From the NCBI GenBank assembly GCA_051649305.1, contig JBOFGV010000001.1, positions 15,949-79,948 of the forward strand: 64,000 bases of DNA, given 5' to 3'. Shown one piece after another: positions 1 through 8,835 of this stretch (position 1 is its first letter; the number at the start of each line of letters is the position of its first letter). Under the pieces are notes generated by a model. The model worked only from the letters and a program-made list of their open reading frames with translations. It made no database searches and had not been told where the DNA came from. Made by a program: the position numbers and the translations under genes. This stretch comes from JADCCX01 sp051649305 (GTDB taxonomy: Bacteria; Pseudomonadota; Alphaproteobacteria; Rhizobiales; Beijerinckiaceae).

Positions 1-276
1 CAATGCAATGATATCAATCCACGAGACATGGTTGGCCAGAATGAGCATCGGTCTGTCTTTGGCTGGTGCACCGACAATCCGCACCTTGATGTTGAGAATG
101 CGCAGGACTGCACGGTGAAACAGCAACGGCAGCCAGCGGCCAAGCCGCCAGTTCATTTTCCAGCTGAGATACTGGAACGGAAAGATGGCTACTGCCACCA
201 GCAGAATGGCAGCACTGGCGATCACCAGTCGCCATGTACCCTTGGGCTGGCTGACATCATCAATGAAAGACGCCAT
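1..276 (-). CDS. plsC: 1-acyl-sn-glycerol-3-phosphate acyltransferase, N-terminal part
   Basis: The first 92 residues of a PlsC-family acyltransferase, which adds the second acyl chain to lysophosphatidic acid at the inner membrane. The visible part has a hydrophobic segment at about residues 18-36 and ends just after the family motif I, NHVSWID, with His83 and Asp88 forming the catalytic HX4D pair. The gene is cut by the left edge of the window, so motifs II to IV are not seen. Its ATG lies 2 bp after the rimI stop codon, so it is the last visible member of the nfuA-tsaB-rimI-plsC run on this strand. Rhizobia commonly have this gene order. The identification rests on one motif plus context. 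Confidence 0.85.
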   Translation of the reverse strand, partial: MASFIDDVSQPKGTWRLVIASAAILLVAVAIFPFQYLSWKMNWRLGRWLPLLFHRAVLRILNIKVRIVGAPAKDRPMLILANHVSWIDIIAL

Positions 277-278
277 GC

Positions 279-764
279 CTAGAGCGCCCGGCGCATAACA
301 AGCGCTGTGGCGGCAGATCCGTCCGCCTTGCGGTAGTAGGCATCACGCCGCGCAACCTCAGCAAAGCCTTGCCGGGCATAAAGCGCCAACGCAGGTTTGT
401 TGCCTTCTTCCACTTCCAGAAACAGCGTCTTCACACGCGCCAGCGCCAGCATATCGCGATGCGCACTCAAAAGCTTGCCAGAGAGGCCTTCGCCGCGCCT
501 TGCAGGTGCGACGGCAATCGAGAGGATTTCAGCTTCATCCGCTGCGATGCGCGAGAGCACAAAACCCTGTGCCTGGCTGCCAGCCGTTTCCGCAATGGCG
601 ACATGGGCCAGAATATTTTCTTCAGAAATCAGGCGCTCGAACTCCATCAGGCCCCACGGCCGGTCAAACGATCCGGCATGCACCTCGGATATGGCGCGGG
701 CATCCGCCATCATGGCTGGGCGAAGCGTCAGGTGTGGACGGGAGCGGCCAAATCCAAAGATCAT
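279..764 (-). CDS. rimI: GNAT-family N-acetyltransferase, RimI-like
   Basis: A 161-residue GNAT acetyltransferase resembling RimI, which acetylates the N-terminus of ribosomal protein S18. The acetyl-CoA loop (motif A) is VAPARRGEGLSGKLL at residues 85-99, and the C-terminal motif EVEEGNKPALALYARQGF at 117-134 matches the RimI pattern of Asn-Ala-Leu-Tyr followed by Gly-Phe. It follows tsaB by 15 bp and precedes plsC by 2 bp, the usual neighbourhood of rimI beside the t6A gene tsaB. True substrate specificity cannot be read from sequence; it could be a general N-alpha-acetyltransferase. Confidence 0.88.
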   Translation of the reverse strand: MIFGFGRSRPHLTLRPAMMADARAISEVHAGSFDRPWGLMEFERLISEENILAHVAIAETAGSQAQGFVLSRIAADEAEILSIAVAPARRGEGLSGKLLSAHRDMLALARVKTLFLEVEEGNKPALALYARQGFAEVARRDAYYRKADGSAATALVMRRAL

Positions 765-779
765 CGGGATGCCTTGATG

Positions 780-1493
780 CTACCTGCGGGGAACACTCTT
801 GCTCTCCTGTGGGGCAGCGGTTGGCGGGCGGAGATACAGCGGCTTTGCTGGCGCGTTGGCTGGATCAGCCGCCAATCCCAAACGGCCAACCCAGACCACA
901 TCAGGAGCCGCTTTCAGATCAGCGATGGAAGCTTTGAGGCCAAGCGCCATGGCTTCAACGGCCAGAGCTGTTGAGCCCGAACCCGCGAGACGAACCGGGC
1001 CTGCCCCAATGGCGCGCCCGGCCTCTTTCAGGCTGATGACACGCGGCAGAACAATGGTACGACCTGTTGCTGTGAAGGCCTGAAAGAATACCGCGCCATG
1101 GCGGGCATCAATGCCAACGGCGATCACGCCGGGCTGGTTGGCATCAATCAATGGGGCGGCATAAGCCGCAAGCGTCGATACGCCAACAACGGGAATTTCG
1201 GCCGCAAGACCAATGCCGCGTGCTGCTGAAATGCCAATGCGCAAGCCGGTGAAGCTGCCCGGACCTATGCTGACAGCCACACGCTCCAGCGAGGCAAAGC
1301 CACCTTCAACCTGATCCATGACACGCTCGATCATCGGCATCAGCGCTTCGGCGTGGCCGGTCGCCATGTCTTCTGTGTCGAGTGAAAGCGGCAGAGGCCG
1401 ACCTTCCTCGATCACAGCAACAGAACATGCACCAAGGGCTGTATCAATGGCCAGAACACGACGTGGTCTGGATGAAGGGGTTGAATTCGTCAT
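780..1493 (-). CDS. tsaB: tRNA threonylcarbamoyladenosine biosynthesis protein TsaB
   Basis: A 237-residue protein of the ASKHA fold that acts with TsaD and TsaE to place threonylcarbamoyl on A37 of ANN-reading tRNAs. Diagnostic features are the N-terminal LAIDTALGACSVAV strand-turn, the GPGSFTGLRIG loop at residues 77-87, and the C-terminal KPLYLRPP signature. The ATG at 1493 is chosen over an in-frame TTG at 1499; GGGA directly precedes it. Another t6A enzyme, the TsaC/Sua5 synthase, is encoded separately at 34921. Start of a tight run with rimI and plsC; nfuA lies 59 bp upstream. Confidence 0.92.
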   Translation of the reverse strand: MTNSTPSSRPRRVLAIDTALGACSVAVIEEGRPLPLSLDTEDMATGHAEALMPMIERVMDQVEGGFASLERVAVSIGPGSFTGLRIGISAARGIGLAAEIPVVGVSTLAAYAAPLIDANQPGVIAVGIDARHGAVFFQAFTATGRTIVLPRVISLKEAGRAIGAGPVRLAGSGSTALAVEAMALGLKASIADLKAAPDVVWVGRLGLAADPANAPAKPLYLRPPTAAPQESKSVPRR

Positions 1494-1552
1494 TCCCAAT
1501 GCTGTGCTACAGTTTGCGGCAGATTTGAAGCCCGCAAAGGGATTTTATCGCC

Positions 1553-2119
1553 TTAGGCAACAGCTTCGACAGACTGCACTTCAGGCAGGAAATGTTTCAT
1601 AAGGTTCTGAATACCGTGCTTCAGCGTAGCCGTCGAAGACGGGCAACCGGCGCAGGAGCCCTTCATGGTCAGATAAACCACACCGTTCTTGAAACCTTTG
1701 AAGGTGATATCACCACCATCGCCAGCCACAGCGGGGCGGATGCGGGTTTCCAGCAGTTCCTTGATGGTCGTCACAGTGTCCGCATCTTCGGGCGCAAAGA
1801 ACTCTTCGGCGTCTTCGGAGGCGGGTACAGCGCCCGACTTCATGATCGGCGCACCGGACATATAATGTTCCATGATCGCGCCCAGAATGGCGGGCCGCAT
1901 ATGCGCCCATTCAGCGTTGCCCTTGGTGACGGTGATGAAATCACCGCCAAAGAAAACGCCTGTCACACCGTCAATGCCGAAAAGCTTTTCAGCCAGTGGT
2001 GACTGCGCAGCAGCAGCCTCGCTGTCGCGCATCTCAAGTGTTCCCTCTCCCATGACATCGCGTCCGGGCAGGAATTTCAATGTGGCTGGGTTGGGGGTGG
2101 CTTCTGTCTGGATGAACAT
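1553..2119 (-). CDS. nfuA: NifU-family Fe-S cluster carrier NfuA
   Basis: A 188-residue iron-sulfur carrier that passes [4Fe-4S] clusters to target enzymes. The N-terminal Nfu_N domain starts MFIQTEATPNPATLKFLPG, and the C-terminal NifU-like domain carries the cluster-binding CAGC at Cys156 and Cys159 after GGDITF. The start at 2119 is preceded by AGGAGAAG at normal distance, so an in-frame ATG 18 bp upstream is rejected. An Irr-box-like palindrome lies 43-59 bp upstream of the start, which suggests iron-dependent control. It may be co-transcribed with tsaB, 59 bp downstream. Confidence 0.93.
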   Translation of the reverse strand: MFIQTEATPNPATLKFLPGRDVMGEGTLEMRDSEAAAAQSPLAEKLFGIDGVTGVFFGGDFITVTKGNAEWAHMRPAILGAIMEHYMSGAPIMKSGAVPASEDAEEFFAPEDADTVTTIKELLETRIRPAVAGDGGDITFKGFKNGVVYLTMKGSCAGCPSSTATLKHGIQNLMKHFLPEVQSVEAVA

Positions 2120-2161
2120 CGGACTTCTCCTGAGCATGCGGGTTCAAGGCCCACCGATCAC

Positions 2162-2178
2162 TTTGGAATAATTCTAAC
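2162..2178. promoter_or_regulatory. Candidate Irr box (iron control element) upstream of nfuA
   Basis: TTTGGAATAATTCTAAC matches the rhizobial Irr-box pattern TTTAGAA-N3-TTCTAAA at all but two outer positions, one in each arm. Irr is the Fur-family, heme-responsive regulator of Hyphomicrobiales. The site sits just upstream of nfuA, an iron-sulfur cluster gene, which is a sensible target. Recognised by eye against a remembered consensus. Confidence 0.6.
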
Positions 2179-2251
2179 AGGTATCGTGCATCGATGGAAG
2201 ATAGAGAGTGTCATTCCCTCGCTACGCTCGGTGATGATTGAGAGCCAATTG

Positions 2252-2671
2252 CTATTGTGGCGCGTAGTCCATGTCCCATCCATCATAACGTAAATTAAAC
2301 TGATGCGCGATGCGTTCAATTTCAAGGCCGCGGCGTGTCAGGCTCTGAACCGAACAGGAGCCTATGTTTGGGAAAATCAAATTGGGCGGATCAACCTGCA
2401 GCTCAGCTTTGAGGTTTTGTGGAAGTGATGCTTTCATTCGCATCAAGTCAATCAATCTCCCAGGAACAAAGTGTCGGATCAAACGCCGCCTCGTACAATC
2501 GTCGCCGCGTTTCGCAATAGCTATCAGTGCAGTCCGATTTTTTTCCTCCCAAGTTCCTTGCATTTGCTCCATTGGGACAATCCGAAAATCATTAGCCAAG
2601 GGAATGGTCGGCAATGCAAACAGGCCGAAAGAAAACACATAAGATAGCATTGTAATTCTTACATATCGCAT
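2252..2671 (-). CDS. Hypothetical secreted protein
   Basis: A 139-residue protein with a likely signal peptide (hydrophobic stretch at about residues 6-22, cleavage plausible near ALPTIPLA-N). The mature part contains two cysteines, in GDDCTRRRL and IGSCSVQ, that could form one disulfide in the periplasm. I do not recognise a family. It lies downstream of the dnaK terminator on the same strand and is separate from the nfuA run. Its base composition is a little richer in AT than its neighbours. Conserved or not cannot be judged here. Confidence 0.6.
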   Translation of the reverse strand: MRYVRITMLSYVFSFGLFALPTIPLANDFRIVPMEQMQGTWEEKNRTALIAIAKRGDDCTRRRLIRHFVPGRLIDLMRMKASLPQNLKAELQVDPPNLIFPNIGSCSVQSLTRRGLEIERIAHQFNLRYDGWDMDYAPQ

Positions 2672-2683
2672 TGTGCACCAATA

Positions 2684-2711
2684 GCAAAAAACCGGAGCTT
2701 ATGCTCCGGTT
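2684..2711 (-). terminator. Rho-independent terminator of dnaK
   Basis: Read on the minus strand, a perfect 9-bp stem AACCGGAGC/GCTCCGGTT with a 4-nt loop is followed by a run of six T. It begins 34 bp after the dnaK stop codon. Confidence 0.85.
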
Positions 2712-2745
2712 CATTGTAAATTGGTGTTCAAGTCAAAGGCAAGCA

Positions 2746-4677
<1,932 letters not shown>

Positions 4678-4745
4678 AGCATGCCCCTTTGAAGCTGGCG
4701 TTATCTCCACGTCCCGTAGCAACGCGGACTGTTCGAATGCGCCGG

Positions 4746-4774
4746 ATATAGGGGCTGGTTTGGCGGCTCACAAG
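4746..4774 (-). promoter_or_regulatory. Candidate RpoH (sigma-32) promoter of dnaK
   Basis: On the minus strand CTTGTG, 14 nt, CCCCTATAT resembles the alphaproteobacterial heat-shock promoter pattern CTTG-N14-17-CCCCATNT. It lies upstream of the dnaK start, a known RpoH target. Confidence 0.65.
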
Positions 4775-4850
4775 AGTGTGATGGAATCGTTTTGCCAAAG
4801 AGAGCCTGTTCGATGGTCGCAACTGGAATGAGTCGGCGCTAAAATCCCGG

Positions 4851-4880
4851 CTTGACAAAGTGAAAATGAGTAAATAGGAA
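4851..4880 (+). promoter_or_regulatory. Candidate sigma-70 promoter of the toxin/immunity-like pair
   Basis: CTTGACA at 4851-4857 followed after 17 nt by TAGGAA at 4875-4880, ending about 25 bp before the start codon at 4905. The -35 is strong and the -10 is weak. Confidence 0.45.
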
Positions 4881-4904
4881 TTAATACCTTATTTGGAGAA
4901 ACGC

Positions 4905-5294
4905 ATGATACCTGCCCAGCAATCAACTGCCGCAGCAACGCAATGGTCTTTCTTTCGCTTGAAATATGCAATGCAAAGTTTGGGCCTTGCATTGAAGGCT
5001 TACGATCCAGAGCAACCTCGCGCCCCGGGCGGAACGGAAGAGGCTGGACAGTGGATCAGTGTCGGCGCTGGGAGCAGCGATGAAATTGTTGTTGCAGGAG
5101 GTTTTTCAAAAAGTGATCGAAACCTGACTGTGCAAGATTTTATCGCGAAAAACTGCGAAGGACGCGTGAACCGCAAAGTGCCCGGGGAATTCCTCAATAC
5201 TTCAATTGGCGAATTATTGACGCTCCGCGCTCAAGGAGCTCCGAATGCAGACAGGTGTTACAAAATTCTCAATGATAATCGTTTTCGGAAATGA
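4905..5294 (+). CDS. Small polymorphic-toxin-tail-like protein
   Basis: A 129-residue protein with no signal peptide. Residues near the middle read EQPRAPGGTEEAGQW, which resembles the PRxPxG...GQW linker that often precedes C-terminal toxin domains of polymorphic toxins and phage head proteins. The remaining 70 residues (VVAGGFSKSDRNLTVQDFI ... VPGEFLNTSIGELL ... ILNDNRFRK) would be the putative effector domain. The ATG at 4905 follows TTGGAGAA; an in-frame TTG at 4893 falls inside that ribosome site. The gene is AT-richer than its flanks, and the next gene starts 7 bp after it. The toxin role is inference from linker, size and partner; it could equally be a harmless orphan. Confidence 0.55.
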   Translation: MIPAQQSTAAATQWSFFRLKYAMQSLGLALKAYDPEQPRAPGGTEEAGQWISVGAGSSDEIVVAGGFSKSDRNLTVQDFIAKNCEGRVNRKVPGEFLNTSIGELLTLRAQGAPNADRCYKILNDNRFRK

Positions 5295-5301
5295 GGAAAA
5301 A

Positions 5302-5550
5302 ATGAAAAAAACAGATGGACTGCAGAGAATGCTGGATTTTATCGATTTTCTGAACAAGCAGAAAATAAAGTTTTCCGTTCACAACAGGTCACATGACTCA
5401 ATCTCAATCGATTTTGCAGGTGTCGGAATTCGATATGAAGTTGATTTCTTCGTTGACCACATGTGTTTCAGTTATTTCAAAGGGGATGAGGATGTTTTCA
5501 GAGGGGATGCCAATCTCAAGAAGCTGATCAAAGAGCATTGGGGTGATTGA
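5302..5550 (+). CDS. Small acidic partner protein, immunity-like
   Basis: An 82-residue protein, MKKTDGLQRMLDFIDFLNKQ..., with a helix-strand pattern ending in EVDFFVDHMCFSYFKGDEDVF and LKKLIKEHWGD. Small, acidic, leaderless proteins of this outline placed right behind a toxin tail are typically immunity proteins. The stop of the upstream gene, TGA, overlaps the ribosome site GAGGAAAAA, so the two are almost certainly translated from one message. The ATG at 5302 is preferred to an in-frame ATG at 5245 that would overlap the upstream gene. The two genes share low GC, which suggests joint acquisition. Function is inferred from context only. Confidence 0.55.
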   Translation: MKKTDGLQRMLDFIDFLNKQKIKFSVHNRSHDSISIDFAGVGIRYEVDFFVDHMCFSYFKGDEDVFRGDANLKKLIKEHWGD

Positions 5551-5593
5551 AATTGAGCTGTTGCAGGCCCTCTTGCTGCCAGAGACTTATAGC

Positions 5594-6211
5594 TCAGTCT
5601 TTCGCTTCACGTTGTCGATAAACCGGCAGTGACCAGCCAAAGCGGATGGCCAGACCACGCAGCAGAAAGGCAGCGAGGAAACCTGTAAACAAGGCTCCGT
5701 TTCTGCTCATCACAAGCGTCGCCAGCAGAAATGTGATGGCTCCGGCCAGTGCCGCCGTCGCGTAAATCTCACGGCGCAAAATGACCGGACTTTCACCGCC
5801 CAGAATATCGCGGATCATGCCGCCCATGGTCGCGGTGATAACACCCATCGTGGCGGCAACAACAGGCCCATGGGGCAAGGCTTTCTCTGCTCCCATGACA
5901 CAGAACAGCGCCAGACCCAGCGCATCCAGCCACATCAACAATCTGAGACGAGAACTGGGGATGTGCGCCAGCACGAAAACCATGGCAGAAGCACCTACAC
6001 AAACCATGAGATAGATCGGCTGCTGCACCCAGAAAACCGGCGTTTGCCCCAAAAGCAGATCGCGAACTGTACCACCGCCAATGCCGGTCACCGTGCCCAG
6101 AAAGGCAAAGCCGACGATATCCATCTGTTTGCGGGAGGCGACCAGCGCGCCTGTAATGGCAAAAACAGCAACACCCAGCAGATCAAACCAGAAAAGTGCT
6201 GAAAAATTCAC
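5594..6211 (-). CDS. Trimeric intracellular cation channel family protein (UPF0126, YicG-like)
   Basis: A 205-residue inner-membrane protein with about seven hydrophobic segments arranged as two homologous halves. Each half carries the family motif, GIGGGTVRDLLLGQTPVFW in the first and TMGGMIRDILGGESPVIL in the second. Bacterial members of this TRIC family form homotrimeric potassium-permeable channels; the physiological role in proteobacteria is not settled. The start codon overlaps the stop of the thymidine-kinase-like gene by 4 bp (ATGA), so the two are translationally coupled. Confidence 0.88.
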   Translation of the reverse strand: MNFSALFWFDLLGVAVFAITGALVASRKQMDIVGFAFLGTVTGIGGGTVRDLLLGQTPVFWVQQPIYLMVCVGASAMVFVLAHIPSSRLRLLMWLDALGLALFCVMGAEKALPHGPVVAATMGVITATMGGMIRDILGGESPVILRREIYATAALAGAITFLLATLVMSRNGALFTGFLAAFLLRGLAIRFGWSLPVYRQREAKD

Positions 6212-6855
6212 GAAACCCGCACTTTGGCGGCTGGTTCCGCGGCCAGGCTTTTGCGCTCAACGCCTTCCCACATCTCGTTGCTGCGCGCCTCGTAGGTTTC
6301 AGCTGCACCCAGCGCCACGCGGCTGCCATCAACCACCCGCTTGTAGGTCTTTTGCGCGGGCAGGCCCGTGACATTGCAGCGCGCTGTCAGCTTGGTCACA
6401 TGGTCAGCCATGGCCAGCAAACGTGCGGTCACATCAAAGGGCAGGCCGCGCCAGTCGAGGTCCAGACCGCCGCAGGTGACCGTATGGCCGGCCTGCAGGA
6501 GGCTGTGCACGACCAGATGGAAATCACCCTCGAAGTACGGCTTGTCCAGAAACTGCACCTCGTCGACGAAGATGTTCACGGTGGTATCAGACTCGCTGCT
6601 GGCAGCGGCCACGGCAGAAAACACATCATGCGCGGATGATACCGGCAGCGCCATATGGCTCACGCCGTCATGGGTCACGATGGCCGCATCGGCATAGCGG
6701 TTGTCCATGGCGGGCTTGATGATCACAACAGGCTGGGCAGACGCACTGACGGCGGCATTGATGGCCTTGATCAGCGCCGAGGTCTTGCCCGCAAACATGG
6801 GGCCGGAAAAAACAGTCAGAGGCGCAATCACGGGTAAACTTTCAATCTGGGACAT
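6208..6855 (-). CDS. Thymidine-kinase-1-like P-loop protein with degenerate zinc site
   Basis: A 215-residue member of the type-II thymidine kinase family, which phosphorylates thymidine with ATP. It has the P-loop FSGPMFAGKTSALI at about residues 17-30, the catalytic VDEVQFLD (DEAQF-type) and the nucleotide-site motif GGLDLDWRGLPFDV. The family normally binds a structural zinc through four cysteines in CxxC...CxxC; here only one remains (ARCNVTG), and the C-terminal pair is replaced by EARSNEMWEG. The ATG at 6855 follows GGGAAGGA; a much longer open frame upstream runs under the esterase gene on the other strand and is rejected. Activity on thymidine is therefore uncertain. Confidence 0.75.
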   Translation of the reverse strand: MSQIESLPVIAPLTVFSGPMFAGKTSALIKAINAAVSASAQPVVIIKPAMDNRYADAAIVTHDGVSHMALPVSSAHDVFSAVAAASSESDTTVNIFVDEVQFLDKPYFEGDFHLVVHSLLQAGHTVTCGGLDLDWRGLPFDVTARLLAMADHVTKLTARCNVTGLPAQKTYKRVVDGSRVALGAAETYEARSNEMWEGVERKSLAAEPAAKVRVS

Positions 6856-6983
6856 TCCTTCCCACCATGATTCGCGCCGCCTGTGAGCCGGCAAGGCTGT
6901 CTTTAAGAGAATCATCCACTGAAATTGCAATTTACTCACTCGTGATTTGTTTGTTTCGAAAGAGCAGGAGACATTGTCGATCC

Positions 6984-7811
6984 ATGGCCCGACTTCACTT
7001 CGCAACCGCTCTGCTGCTCTGCTTGATGCAAACACCTGGACTTGCCTGCGGAGGTGATGCTCCGTGTCGTCTGCAAGACGATGCAGAATACCGCGTGTTG
7101 CCGCCACCGGAATGGGATCGAAAAAAGCCGATAGGTGCGTTTCTTTTCTTCCATGGGCACAGGTCGAGCGCAAAAGAGATGATCGCTTACAGGGAATTGA
7201 CAGAGGTCGTGCATGCGCTTGGGTTTCTCTTCGTCGCGCCACAGGGTGTTGCTGAGAGCTGGTCAACACCCGGTTCGCCAGGTGAGGGCCGCCGCGATGA
7301 ACTGGCTTACACCGCGTCTATTCTGGATGATCTGGTGAAGCGCTTTCCCGTCGATCCCAGCCGCATTGTTGGATCTGGCTTCAGTCAGGGGGCGTCTGTC
7401 GTCTGGGATCTGGCCTGCAAGGGTGATGCACGCTTCAGCGCTTTCCTTCCCGTGGCCGGTGTGTGGTGGCAACCAATGCCGGCGCCCTCAGACTGCACAG
7501 CCCCGTTGAAGCCGCTTCTGCATATTCATGGTACAGCCGACAATGTGATGCCGATGACGGGGCGCAACCTTCGGGGGCGGTGGCAGCAAGGCGATGTGCG
7601 GCAAGCATTTGGCACCTTGCAGGCTCTTCATGCCTGTTCGACCAAAGAACGCATAATGACACACCGCGGTCCTCTGGAATGCGAGACATCTACAGGCTGT
7701 GGCAGCGGCAAAAGTCTGGTGCTGTGTCTCCACAATGGCGATCACCACACCAATCCAGTCTGGTTCATGGAAATCAAAGACTGGTTGAAGGCGCAAATGC
7801 CTGGGCGGTAA
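6984..7811 (+). CDS. Secreted alpha/beta-hydrolase, PHB depolymerase (LpqC)-like
   Basis: A 275-residue esterase with a signal peptide (MARLHFATALLLCLMQTPGLA, cleavage just before CGG; a lipoprotein is possible because the next residue is Cys). The fold is marked by FLFFHGHR, the nucleophile elbow GFSQGA with Ser134, the acid in HIHGTADNVMP and the His in NGDHHTNPVWF. This outline matches the LpqC/polyhydroxybutyrate depolymerase and feruloyl-esterase superfamily. The actual substrate is not determined by sequence. A phasin is encoded at 16786, so PHB metabolism exists in the organism, but that is granule-side rather than extracellular. Start at 6984 chosen for the signal peptide. Confidence 0.75.
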   Translation: MARLHFATALLLCLMQTPGLACGGDAPCRLQDDAEYRVLPPPEWDRKKPIGAFLFFHGHRSSAKEMIAYRELTEVVHALGFLFVAPQGVAESWSTPGSPGEGRRDELAYTASILDDLVKRFPVDPSRIVGSGFSQGASVVWDLACKGDARFSAFLPVAGVWWQPMPAPSDCTAPLKPLLHIHGTADNVMPMTGRNLRGRWQQGDVRQAFGTLQALHACSTKERIMTHRGPLECETSTGCGSGKSLVLCLHNGDHHTNPVWFMEIKDWLKAQMPGR

Positions 7812-7832
7812 ACGTCGCTGATCGGGCTGCTT

Positions 7833-8432
7833 TCAAGACTTGTTCTCAAAACCAAGGGCCGCAAAGCGCACCAGCATGCGCAACTGTTTCTCGGTTGTCG
7901 CAGGATCAAAGGCATCCGTCAGCTTGCGATCCAATGCCAGCATCACAATGCCATGAGCCGCTGAGAACAGCATCTGTGATGCTGTGATCCGCTCGGCCAT
8001 GGACATACTGGCTGGCAGGCTTTCTGCGAGTGTCGAGAACAAAGGTGCCTGACGGTCCCGGTACCATTGAGGAACACTGTCGCTGTCCGTCATGACGTGC
8101 TCAAACACCGCTTTCCAGCGCTTGCGGTGCTTGCTGGCAAACTCAAGGTAGGTCAGCGCCAGCGCGAGTATACGCACTTCGAGAGACTGGCTGGCAGCCA
8201 TCTGCTGTGCGGCCTGAAGCTGCTCGCCCAGATGCTGGAGTGTTCTGGCATTGGCCAGCAGAACCAGCTCATCGATGTTGCCAAAGACATTATAGATAGT
8301 GCCAACCGAGCATTCCGCCTCCTGCGCGATACGACGCGCCTGTACGGCAGCCAGTCCATCCTTCTCGATGATGGCTTCTGCGATTGCCAGCATCGCATCC
8401 CTCAGTTCGAGGCGTGGTTTGGCTTTGGCCAT
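7833..8432 (-). CDS. TetR-family transcriptional regulator
   Basis: A 199-residue repressor with an N-terminal helix-turn-helix (LRDAMLAIAEAIIEKDG ... CSVGTIYNVFGN) and an all-helical C-terminal ligand/dimerisation domain ending LVRFAALGFENKS. It is divergent from the small-protein/PspA/YiaA operon that starts at 8600. Three 13-bp palindromes lie between the two genes, the arrangement expected for a repressor that controls both itself and the operon. The inducing signal is unknown; a membrane or amphiphile stress signal would fit the targets. Confidence 0.88.
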   Translation of the reverse strand: MAKAKPRLELRDAMLAIAEAIIEKDGLAAVQARRIAQEAECSVGTIYNVFGNIDELVLLANARTLQHLGEQLQAAQQMAASQSLEVRILALALTYLEFASKHRKRWKAVFEHVMTDSDSVPQWYRDRQAPLFSTLAESLPASMSMAERITASQMLFSAAHGIVMLALDRKLTDAFDPATTEKQLRMLVRFAALGFENKS

Positions 8433-8492
8433 GGGATACCCTTCTTTTTCGCGGTTTCTGGCAAAGCGATATTTACCATCACTTTCATAGGA

Positions 8493-8561
8493 TGAACAGT
8501 GTTCAAAATAGTGATTGAACGATGTTCATTTTATGTCTATATACAGAATGAACGACGTTCA
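8493..8561. promoter_or_regulatory. Three operator-like 13-bp palindromes, TGAAC-N3-GTTCA
   Basis: Perfect five-base arms with three variable central bases occur at 8493-8505 (AGT), 8516-8528 (GAT) and 8549-8561 (GAC), spaced 23 and 33 bp apart. They fill the gap between the TetR gene and the operon starting at 8600. Probably the binding sites of the TetR regulator at 7833. Confidence 0.85.
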
Positions 8562-8599
8562 AAGCAGCCGCTGGAACCGTTCACGAGGGAGAAACCGCA

Positions 8600-8800
8600 A
8601 TGTCCATGATACCAGCAGACACAATGCTCACGAGCCGGGTTGGCAATGGCCCCTTCGGCTTTCTGTTCCAGTCAGATGCTGCAGGATCGCTCATGGCGCA
8701 GTGTGGCGTCGCCTACGCAGTCGCTGCCGTGCTGGTCCTGTCGCTGGCTTTCGCTGCCAGCCGGGCCGAGCACAAGATCACCCGCAAAACTTCAATCTGA
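8600..8800 (+). CDS. Small single-span membrane protein of the PspA operon
   Basis: A 66-residue protein with one hydrophobic segment, YAVAAVLVLSLAFAAS, at about residues 39-54, and a short basic C-terminal tail. GAGGGAGAAA precedes the ATG at normal distance, so it is a real gene despite its size. It is the first gene of the operon controlled by the three palindromes; the pspA-like gene follows after 35 bp. I do not recognise a family. By analogy with phage-shock systems it could be a membrane anchor or sensor for the PspA-like protein, but that is inference. Confidence 0.65.
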   Translation: MSMIPADTMLTSRVGNGPFGFLFQSDAAGSLMAQCGVAYAVAAVLVLSLAFAASRAEHKITRKTSI

Positions 8801-8835
8801 GCCAGTTAAATCCAATTAATCCAAGGAGTTGACCC

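Noticed and set aside
6856..7269. A 138-residue N-terminal extension of the thymidine-kinase-like protein
   Set aside because: It would overlap the esterase gene on the other strand, and the Shine-Dalgarno at 6855 marks the true start.
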